Shown here in pieces: positions 24,005 to 31,388 of a stretch of DNA of 31,388 nucleotides (position 1 is the stretch's first letter; every line of letters begins with the position of its first letter). A model generated the notes under the pieces. It saw only the letters and a list, made by a program, of their open reading frames with translations. It made no database searches and was not told the origin of the DNA. The position numbers were made by a program, and so were the translations under genes. This stretch comes from an uncultured Clostridia bacterium (GTDB lineage: Bacteria; Bacillota; Clostridia; TANB77; CAG-508), in the NCBI GenBank assembly GCA_934101145.1, contig CAKOPZ010000018.1, positions 1 through 31,388 of the forward strand. The letters run 5' to 3'.

Positions 24005-24711
24005 CAATTGATAAAGAAAATATGCCTAAACATATTGCTATCATAATGGATGGAAATAGAAGATGGGCAAAAGAAAAAGGACTTGATGGTAAACTTGGAC
24101 ATAAAGCAGGCGCTGAAGCACTAGAAGAACTTACATATTTTGCAAATGACATAGGACTTAAATATTTAACTGTTTATGCTTTTTCAACTGAAAATTGGAA
24201 AAGAACTGAAGAAGAAGTTGGAGCATTGATGCTTCTTTTAAAAAGTTATGTTGATAAATTTTTAAAAAAAGCAAACAACAATAATATAAGGGTTAGAATA
24301 TTAGGTGATATTGAAAGACTTGATAAAGGTCTAAAAGATAGTATAAACGAAATAGTAGAAAAATCAAGCAAAAACACAGGACTTACTTTAAATATTGCTT
24401 TTAATTATGGCGGAAGAGCTGAAATGGTAAGAGCTGTAAAACAAATATCTGAGAAAGTGCTAGATAATAAGTTAAGTATTGATGATATTACAGAGCAAAC
24501 TATTTCTGATAATCTATATACTTGTGGAGAACCAGATCCAGACTTATTAATAAGAACAAGTGGAGAGCTTAGACTTAGCGGATTTTTGCTTTGGCAAGTA
24601 GCATATACAGAATTCTTATTTTTAGATAAATATTGGCCTGATTTTTCAAAAGATGATTTGTTAGAAGCAATACAAACATATCAAAATAGAAAAATAAACT
24701 TGGGAAAATAA
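24001..24711 (+). CDS. uppS: Undecaprenyl diphosphate synthase
   Basis: A cis-prenyltransferase that extends farnesyl diphosphate with isopentenyl diphosphate to the C55 carrier used for cell-wall synthesis. Motifs: HIAIIMDGNRRWAKEKG with the catalytic Asp, YLTVYAFSTENWKR, NIAFNYGGRAEMV, and the C-terminal PDLLIRTSGELRLSGFLLWQVAYTE. 236 residues. Start 24001 matches the family's N-terminus although its ribosome binding site is 29 nt away (see the leader entry). Confidence 0.95.
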   Translation: MTIDKENMPKHIAIIMDGNRRWAKEKGLDGKLGHKAGAEALEELTYFANDIGLKYLTVYAFSTENWKRTEEEVGALMLLLKSYVDKFLKKANNNNIRVRILGDIERLDKGLKDSINEIVEKSSKNTGLTLNIAFNYGGRAEMVRAVKQISEKVLDNKLSIDDITEQTISDNLYTCGEPDPDLLIRTSGELRLSGFLLWQVAYTEFLFLDKYWPDFSKDDLLEAIQTYQNRKINLGK

Positions 24712-24721
24712 TCAACTTATT

Positions 24722-24750
24722 CTGCCTTAAAAGTTACATTTTTAAGGCAG
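24722..24750 (+). terminator. Intercistronic hairpin between uppS and cdsA
   Basis: A perfect 11-bp stem, CTGCCTTAAAA (24722-24732) with TTTTAAGGCAG (24740-24750), with a 7-nt loop. GTTTATATAT follows rather than a T run, so it may be an RNA processing or stability element or a weak attenuator instead of a full terminator. Confidence 0.5.
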
Positions 24751-24781
24751 GTTTATATATTAAAGAAAGGATAAAATAAGT

Positions 24782-25591
24782 ATGGATAATATAAAAAGAT
24801 ATGTATCAGGATTTACTTTATTTCCTATTTTTGCTGTTGTTTTAATATTTGGAAATAAATATATAATCGATATTGCACTTAGCATTATCGCCATTATGTG
24901 TTTGCACGAATTTTACAAGGCATTTAAAGAAAAAGCAAACCCAGTTGGATGGATTGGCTATATTGTAGCAGCTTTAATTGCTATTATACATATAATACCT
25001 ACAAATTTAATACTGCCTATAATTGCAGCAGCTATACCAGTATCAATTATGGTTTTATTTGTTACAAGCATTTTAAGTGATATGAAAGTAAATATTATAG
25101 ATATAGCTATTACTTTTTTGGGAATTTGTTATGTAGTATTATTTTTAATATTTGCTTCAGTTATAAGAGAAAATCTTACAAATGGTAGAATTTTAATATG
25201 GTATGTATTCTTAGCATCTTGGGGAACTGACATATTTGCATATTTAATTGGCAGACATTTTGGAAAACATAAATTTACAGATATCAGTCCAAATAAATCG
25301 ATTGAAGGATGTATTGGAGGACTATTTGGTGCTTTTATAATGGTGCTTGTATACACATTTGTATGCAACAAAGTATGGAATATGAACTTTAGTTATATTT
25401 ATTCTGGATTTATTGCAATTTTGCTTAGTGTACTAAGCCAGATAGGAGATTTAGCAGCATCAAGTGTTAAAAGATATTGTAATATAAAAGATTATAGCAA
25501 TCTTATACCAGGACATGGAGGAATGCTTGATAGAATAGATAGTGTTATATTTATTTTACCTTTTGCATATTTTTTATTAATGTTATTGTAA
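24782..25591 (+). CDS. cdsA: Phosphatidate cytidylyltransferase
   Basis: Makes CDP-diacylglycerol from phosphatidic acid and CTP in the membrane; this supplies pgsA at 12526. About eight hydrophobic helices. The family signature is at the C-terminus, SSVKRYCNIKDYSNLIPGHGGMLDRIDS, with its conserved acids and the earlier GTDIFAYLIGRHFGKHKF. 269 residues. AAAGGA precedes the ATG. The next gene in relatives is usually dxr; here rseP follows directly. Confidence 0.95.
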   Translation: MDNIKRYVSGFTLFPIFAVVLIFGNKYIIDIALSIIAIMCLHEFYKAFKEKANPVGWIGYIVAALIAIIHIIPTNLILPIIAAAIPVSIMVLFVTSILSDMKVNIIDIAITFLGICYVVLFLIFASVIRENLTNGRILIWYVFLASWGTDIFAYLIGRHFGKHKFTDISPNKSIEGCIGGLFGAFIMVLVYTFVCNKVWNMNFSYIYSGFIAILLSVLSQIGDLAASSVKRYCNIKDYSNLIPGHGGMLDRIDSVIFILPFAYFLLMLL

Positions 25592-25610
25592 TAATAGGAG
25601 GAAGAGGCAA

Positions 25611-26342
25611 TTGTTATTTATTATTAATGCATTAAAAATTATTTTTATATTAGGATTTTTAGTTTTGATTCACGAAACAGGACATTTTATTGTTGCAAGA
25701 CTATGCAAAGTTAAAGTAAAAGAATTTGCAATAGGCTTTGGCCCAACAATATGGAAGAAACAAGGAAAAGAAACTAAATATGCATTAAGATTAATTCCTC
25801 TTGGTGGTTTTGTTAGTATGGAAGGAGAAGAAGAACGCTCTAATAAAGAGGGTTCTTTTAGTAATAGTAGTATTCCAAAAAGGATAGCAATTGTTGCTGC
25901 AGGAGGACTTGTAAATATAATTTTTGCATTGATTGTGTATCTAATATTAATAACTGTTTTAACAGGCGATTTTACAAAAGCACTGTCATCAACAGGAAAT
26001 TTTGCTTTTGCAATTGTGGATAGCTTAAAAATGTTATTCTCTGGAGGAGTTAGCGTTGACCAGCTTATGGGACCTGTTGGAATATCTAGTGTTGTGGCAC
26101 AGACAAGTAATCTAGCAGAATTTGTTTATATACTTGTTGTTATTTCTATGTCACTTGGAGTAACAAATTTATTACCATTTCCACCACTTGATGGAGGAAA
26201 AATAGTTTTTTTAATACTTGAGGGTATACGAAAGAAACCATTAAAAGAAGAGACAGAAATTAAAATACAGATGCTTGGATTTGCAGTATTAATTATTTTA
26301 TCAATATATGTAACTTGCAATGATGTGACAAGAATAGCTTAG
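25611..26342 (+). CDS. rseP: RseP-like site-2 protease lacking the PDZ domain
   Basis: An intramembrane zinc metalloprotease. Helix 1 carries the metal motif HETGH (residues 21-25), then KVKVKEFAIGFGP, PLGGFVSMEGEEE, and the C-terminal LLPFPPLDGGKIVFLILE with the third ligand Asp. Family members in this gene position normally have about 330-350 residues with one PDZ domain between helices 2 and 3. Here only about 243 residues are present: the PDZ region is missing, replaced by a short link (TGDFTKALSS), and the frame is clean. Start TTG 25611, with AGGAGG 9 nt upstream. PDZ-less site-2 proteases exist, so it may be functional with altered substrate gating. Confidence 0.88.
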   Translation: MLFIINALKIIFILGFLVLIHETGHFIVARLCKVKVKEFAIGFGPTIWKKQGKETKYALRLIPLGGFVSMEGEEERSNKEGSFSNSSIPKRIAIVAAGGLVNIIFALIVYLILITVLTGDFTKALSSTGNFAFAIVDSLKMLFSGGVSVDQLMGPVGISSVVAQTSNLAEFVYILVVISMSLGVTNLLPFPPLDGGKIVFLILEGIRKKPLKEETEIKIQMLGFAVLIILSIYVTCNDVTRIA

Positions 26343-26361
26343 TAAAAATGGAGTAATGTAC

Positions 26362-29300
26362 ATGGATAAGACAATAAAAGAAATTTTTAAAGATTACAAT
26401 TCAAATAGTTTTTCTTTGAATGCGTCTAAAATTAAAAATATAAATTTATATAAAAAATCAAATAAAATTGAATTAGAGCTTATAAGCACGGATGTTATAA
26501 AAGCAGCGGACTTATATGCTTTTGAACGTTATTTGGAAAAAAGATTTAATATTAAAGAAGCAATTATAAAGGTTGAATATCAAAATGAAATTGAAATAGA
26601 TTTAAAAGAAGAGTGGAGAGATATTGTAAATTATATGGCATACAAACATCCTCTTACAAAGGCATTACTTAGAAACAGCAGTATAGAATTAGCTGATAAA
26701 ACACTTAACGTTAATTTGGCGCTAAAAGGAAAGCAAGTATTAGATGCAAGAGGATTTGATAAAACACTTGAGAAGATATTATCAGATGTATATGGTAAAA
26801 AACTTAAAGTTTGTTATGTAGAAAATATAACTGAGGAAATGAAAAAACAAATAGAAGAAGAAGCAATGAGACATGAAAGAGAAGCAGTTGAGCAAGCTCA
26901 AAGAGAAGCTGAAGAATATGCAAAAGAAATGCAAGAAAAGAAACATGCTTCTAAAGCAGATAATAATGAGGGAGTACCACCTATTGAAGAGGTACCAATT
27001 AGCGGAGATATTCCACCATTTGATCCAGGAGAGATGATGCCACCACCACCTCCTGTTGCAGAAGAAAAAACACCACTTATATATGGACGTAGCTTAAAAA
27101 TTAAAGAACAATTAGTTAAAGTTGCAGATCTTGGAATTGATAGTGGAAAAGTTTTACTTGACGGCGAAGTTCTAAACATGGACAGCAGAGAGCTTAAAAG
27201 TGGAAAAGTACTTGTTATGTTTGACTTGTTTGATGGAAGCAGTACAATTACATGTAAAGCATTTGTTGAAGGTGACAAGGCAAAAGATACAATGAAAAGA
27301 ATTAAAGATTCTGCAGGTGTTAAGGTAGAGGGAACAGCACAGTTTGACCCATTCGCAAAAGAACTTGGAGTTATTGCCAATACAATAATTGAAAGCACAG
27401 GAATAAAAAGAGAAATAAGAAAAGATGAAGCAAAGATAAAAAGAGTTGAGCTTCATATGCATACAAAAATGAGCCAGATGGATGCAATAACATCTGCAAC
27501 AGATTTGTTAAAAAGAGCAGCTAAATGGGGAATGAAGTCAATTGCAATAACTGACCATGGAGTTGTACAAGCTTTTCCAGAGGCACACCATTTTACTGAA
27601 AAAAATCCGGATTTAAAAATAATATATGGTGTTGAAGCATATTTAGCACCTGATAAGACTCCATCTGTATCATTTCCAAAAGGACAAGACATAGATACAA
27701 CATATTGCGTACTCGATTTGGAAACAACAGGACTTTCTTTTAGGACAGAAAAAATTACAGAAGTCGGAATTATGAAAATAAAAAATGGAGAAGTACTTGA
27801 TGAATTTTCTTGTTTTGTAAATCCGGAAAAGCCAATACCACAAAGAGTTGTTGAAGTTACAAATATTACAGATGATATGGTAAAAGATGCTGAAACAATT
27901 GATAAAGTATTTCCTAAAATATTAGAGTTTGTCGGAGATTCTGTTTTGGTAGCTCACAATGCTGATTTTGATATTGGATTTTTAAAATATAATGCAAAAC
28001 AATTAGGATATAGCCTAGAAAATACATACATAGATACATTAAGACTTTCAAAAGATTTATTTCCAGATTTTAAAAAATATAAACTTGGAATTATCGCAGA
28101 CAATTTAGGAATAAAAGTTGAGGTAGCACATAGAGCTTTAGATGATGTTGATACAACAGTAAAAGTATTTAATGTAATGATAAATATGCTAAAAGAAAAA
28201 GGTGCAAAAAAGATTGAAGATATAGATTTGTTGGAGGCAGGAAAAGCTGATTATAAAAAACTTCCAACATATCATGCAATTATTTTGGCAAAAGATTATG
28301 TAGGACTAAAAAATTTATACAAGCTTATATCATATTCACATCTTGACTATTTTTATAAGAAACCGCGTATATTAAAATCTCTATACAAAAAATATTCAGA
28401 AGGATTGATACTTGGAAGTGCTTGTGAAGCAGGAGAACTTTATAGAGCAATTATTGCAGGAAAATCTGATGAAGAAATAGAAGCAATTGCAAGTGATTAT
28501 GATTATTTGGAAATCCAACCAATTGGAAACAATATGTTTATGGTTCGTAATGGAACAGTGCCAGATGTTGAGGCTTTGCAAGAAATCAACAAAAAGATAG
28601 TTGACTTAGGAGATAAACTTGGAAAACTTGTTGTCGCAACTTGTGATGTGCATTTTATGGATCCACAAGATGAGATATATAGAAGAATTCTAATGGCAGG
28701 TCAAGGATATGATGATAGTGATGAGCAGGCTCCACTATATTTACGTACGACCGAAGAAATGCTAAAAGAATTTGAATATCTTGGAGAAGAAAAAGCATAT
28801 GAAGTTGTTGTTACAAACACAAATAAAATAGCTGATTTGTGTGAGAATATAAGTCCAATATCGCCTGAAAAATGTCCACCACATATTGATGGATGTGAAC
28901 AAACAATTAAAGATATTGCATTTAAAAAAGCACATGAACTTTATGGAGATCCATTGCCAGACATAGTTCAAGACAGACTTGATAAAGAATTAAATTCTAT
29001 TATTAAAAATGGATTCTCAGTTATGTATATTATCGCACAAAAACTGGTATGGAAGTCAAATGAGGATGGATATATAGTTGGTTCAAGAGGTTCTGTTGGT
29101 TCATCTTTTGTTGCTAATATGACAGGTATAACAGAAGTTAATTCCTTGCCACCACATTATAGGTGCTCTAAATGTAAATATTCTGATTTTACTGATTATG
29201 GATATGCTTGTGGATTTGACCTTCCAGATAAAGATTGTCCACAATGTGGAACTAAAATGGTAAAAGACGGAATAGATATACCTTTTGAGACATTCCTTGG

Positions 29301-30760
29301 ATTTAATGGAGATAAAGAGCCTGATATTGACTTAAACTTCTCGGGAGAATATCAAGCAAAAGCACATAGATATACAGAAGTTATATTTGGAAAAGGAACA
29401 ACATTTAAAGCTGGAACGGTTGGAACAGTTGCAGATAAGACTGCATATGGATATGTAAAAAAATATTATGAAGAAAGAGGAGTTCCAGTTAATAATGCAG
29501 AGGTTTTAAGAATTGCACAAGGTTGTACAGGAATAAAAAGAACAACTGGACAGCACCCTGGTGGAATTATAGTTGTACCCAAAGGTAGGGAAATATATGA
29601 ATTTACTCCAGTTCAGCATCCAGCAGATGATCCTAATTCTGACATTATTACAACACATTTTGATTACCACTCTATTGATCAAAACTTGTTAAAACTAGAT
29701 ATACTTGGTCATGATGATCCTACAATGATAAGAATGTTGTTTGATATAACAGGAATAGATCCAACCAAAGTACCACTTGATGATAAAGAAACTATGTCTA
29801 TATTTAAATCGACAGATGCACTTGGAGTTACTCCAGAGCAAATTAAAAGCAAAGTAGGAAGCTACCGGAATACCTGAATTTGGTACAAAGTTTGTTAGAG
29901 GAATGCTTGTTGACACAAAGCCTACAACATTTGATGAACTTATACGTATATCTGGTTTGTCACATGGTACAGATGTGTGGCTTGGTAATGCACAAAGTTT
30001 AATTGAAGATGGAACAGTAACTCTAAATGAGGCAATCTGTTGCCGTGATGATATTATGATATATTTAATTAAAAAGGGATTACCTCCAAACTCTGCATTT
30101 AAAATAATGGAGACAGTTCGTAAAGGTAAAGCATTAAAAGATCCAGAAAAGTGGCATGGATTTGTTGAACTTATGAAAGAACATGATGTACCTGAATGGT
30201 ATATAAAATCTTGTGAAAAGATTAAATACATGTTCCCTAAAGCTCATGCTGCAGCATATGTAACAAATGCTTTTAGAATTGCATGGTTTAAGGTTCATCA
30301 GCCAAAAGCATATTATGCAGCATATTTTACAATAAGGGCAGATGAATTTGACAGTGACATAATGTGCTATGGAAAAGAAAAGGTAATAAATAAAATGAAA
30401 GAGATAGACCTAGCTGGAAATAGTGCAACTACAAAGGATAAAAATATGTATGCTATACTTGAACTTGTTTTGGAAATGTATGAAAGAGGAATAAATTTCT
30501 TACCTATAGATTTGTATAAATCACATGCTACAAAATTTATAGTAGAAGAAGAAGGAATAAGACCTCCTTTAAATAGTATTCCAGGACTTGGAACAGTAGC
30601 TGCTCTTGGAATTGATGATGCAAAAAAAGAAGGAAAATTCATGTCCATAGATGATATGAAAATTCGTTCAAAAATTGGTAAGACAGTTATAGAATTACTT
30701 GAAAAAGTTGGTTGCTTAAAAGGAATGAGTCAAAGCAATCAAATGAGTTTATTTGGATAA
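26362..30760 (+). CDS. polC: DNA polymerase III PolC, one +1 frame change at CGG
   Basis: The replicative polymerase of low-GC Gram-positive bacteria. Order: N-terminal domain (1-150), Glu-rich coil and Pro-rich linker (about 160-240), OB fold (about 250-350), PHP domain (from LHMHTKMSQMD) interrupted by the DEDDh exonuclease (YCVLDLETTGLSF to AHRALDDVDTT), the palm with the EPDIDLNFSGEYQ catalytic acids, and a zinc motif (CSKC...CPQCG). Frame 0 stops at 29877. The rest continues one frame on to 30760. At 29866-29868 the frame reads TAC CGG AAT; skipping the C gives S-Y-G-I-P-E-F-G-T-K-F-V-R-G, the conserved PolC block. The joined length, about 1465, is normal. ATG 26362 is 8 nt after GGAG; ATG 26356 is too close. 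Confidence 0.93.
29866..29869 (+). other. CGG-A +1 frameshift site in polC
   Basis: Codon 1169 is CGG followed by A. Skipping C29866 gives GGA, the invariant Gly of GIPEFGT. Without the shift the protein ends three codons later at TGA (29875-29877), losing about 300 residues of an essential enzyme. Confidence 0.75.
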
Positions 30761-30821
30761 AATATTCAATATTTTTAGAAAAAATGATAAAGAATATATA
30801 AAAACAACCAATATATTAGCT

Positions 30822-30861
30822 AAAAGCCTATTACTCTAAAACGTATGAGTAATAGGCTTTT
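30822..30861. terminator. Terminator after polC
   Basis: A perfect 15-bp stem, AAAAGCCTATTACTC (30822-30836) with its complement at 30847-30861, and a 10-nt loop, ending in a T run. It closes the pyrH-polC operon. Confidence 0.88.
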
Positions 30862-30880
30862 GATGTACTAGGAAAATCAA

Positions 30881-30952
30881 ATGGGCGTGAATAAAAAGCA
30901 ATTTATGGCACTTTGGCGCATAAAAAAGCGAACACTAAAATTGTATACATAA
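30881..30952 (+). CDS. Possible 23-residue basic peptide
   Basis: ATG 30881 follows AGGA by 7 nt and opens 23 codons rich in Lys/Arg with one Trp (MGVNKKQFMALWRIKKRT and on), ending TAA. It lies just after the polC terminator, and no promoter is obvious. The rest of the 490-nt gap to the NUDIX gene holds the DnaA boxes and a promoter. The frame may be chance. Confidence 0.2.
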   Translation: MGVNKKQFMALWRIKKRTLKLYT

Positions 30953-31060
30953 AAAAAGTACAGTGGAAATAAATGCAAATATAGTTTTCATAAAATATTG
31001 CCGAATAAAAGTGTGAATAAATATGCTTTTAGAACCCACTATTTGTAGTTATTAACAGAG

Positions 31061-31092
31061 TTATCCACATTATCCACATACATGTGGATAAT
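31061..31092. promoter_or_regulatory. Cluster of three perfect DnaA boxes
   Basis: TTATCCACA at 31061-31069 and 31070-31078, and its complement TGTGGATAA at 31083-31091. All three match the strongest DnaA box (TTATNCACA). The last two form an 11-bp inverted repeat with a 2-nt spacer. The flanks are AT-rich. This may regulate the NUDIX promoter, bind DnaA as a titration site or be part of an origin. Confidence 0.7.
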
Positions 31093-31183
31093 GCTAAAAT
31101 AGTACTTTCAAATAATAATGTTACATAATATTATAAAATGAGATACCAAAAAGGCGAACATAGAAAAATAGGTAGAAGAATAA

Positions 31184-31212
31184 TTGTAATATTGAAGTTA
31201 AAATGATATAAT
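31184..31212 (+). promoter_or_regulatory. Extended -10 promoter for the NUDIX gene
   Basis: TTGTAA (31184-31189), a 17-bp spacer and TATAAT (31207-31212), with TGA directly before the -10. It lies about 38 nt before the start codon. Confidence 0.65.
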
Positions 31213-31250
31213 TGTACACGTATTCTTAAAAAGAAAGGAACGAAATTTAT

Positions 31251-31388
31251 ATGGATAAATTTAGAGAAATTAGACCCATAGTGCTTGGATTGGTTAGAGA
31301 TGGCAATAAGTTGTTAGTTAGTAAGGGATATGATAAATTAAAAGAACAGGAATTTTATCGATGCTTGGGTGGCGGAATAGAATTTTTA
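31251..31388 (+). CDS. NUDIX hydrolase, N-terminal part (runs off the window)
   Basis: 46 codons are visible. REIRPIVLGLVRDGNKLLVSKG, then FYRCLGGGIEF, is the start of a NUDIX fold: strand, strand, and the GG that opens the NUDIX box (the catalytic REUXEE part would follow beyond the window). Members hydrolyse nucleoside diphosphates linked to another moiety; the substrate cannot be told. AAAGGA precedes the ATG by about 11 nt. Confidence 0.8.
   Translation, partial: MDKFREIRPIVLGLVRDGNKLLVSKGYDKLKEQEFYRCLGGGIEFL

Noticed and set aside
8361..29869. Treating the four frame breaks as random assembly indels or pseudogenes
   Set aside because: All four are the same base (C) in the same context (before GGA, forming an in-frame CGG), in essential or conserved genes, on both strands, with otherwise intact sequence. 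Systematic error is still possible and is named as the test.
8361..29869. Simple reassignment of CGG to another sense amino acid
   Set aside because: Reassignment alone does not repair the frame; stops follow within three to fifteen codons in every case.

Overview
The window looks like a chromosomal segment of an uncultured, low-GC, endospore-forming Firmicute of the class Clostridia. The evidence is AT-rich DNA with AGA/GGA-dominated codon use, a Gram-positive PolC replicase, SigH and the spore protease GPR, a sortase with an LPQTG substrate, YvcK, RqcH, and the pyrH-frr-uppS-cdsA-rseP-polC block. Almost everything is core housekeeping; the unusual material lies inside and between these genes.

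Layout. 1-500: end of an rRNA operon (5S rRNA), then a tRNA-Asn(GTT) split in its anticodon by a 236-nt group I intron, then a terminator. 600-2300: a small HNH nuclease gene and a leftward TM2/DUF2752/coaD cluster. 2500-9900: murB, yvcK, glycogen debranching enzyme, ruvC, holA and gpr. 10000-15950: an 11-residue-repeat remnant, an MBOAT acyltransferase with an SGNH hydrolase, pgsA, ligA, a 79-residue unknown, and a GC-rich 75-residue orphan gene with its own promoter and terminator. 15950-17700: rqcH, leftward. 17800-18060: a structured inverted repeat and a sigma-A promoter. 18130-21700: sigH, tRNA-Thr(GGT), an L,D-transpeptidase, ychF and an LPQTG surface protein. 21825-22499: sortase, leftward. 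22636-30760: pyrH, frr, uppS, cdsA, a PDZ-less RseP and polC. 30761-31388: terminator, three DnaA boxes and the start of a NUDIX hydrolase.

Main observation. Three essential or conserved genes (holA, polC, rqcH) are broken by +1 frame changes, and every break is an in-frame CGG codon followed by A. Skipping the C and reading GGA as glycine restores the family sequence each time: once in polC, once in rqcH, and twice, three codons apart, in holA. I checked by eye the frame of every CGG I could find in about 9,100 codons. No other host-like gene has CGG in frame; the single other in-frame CGG is in the GC-rich orphan gene. This suggests that CGG is not an ordinary arginine codon here, and that C-GGA is decoded as glycine by a +1 shift or by a four-base-reading tRNA-Gly. 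Coincident assembly errors are the main alternative.

The second notable feature is the group I intron inside tRNA-Asn. Its core (P3, P4, P5, P7, P9, GNRA-capped P2) closely resembles the Azoarcus tRNA-Ile and cyanobacterial tRNA-Leu introns.
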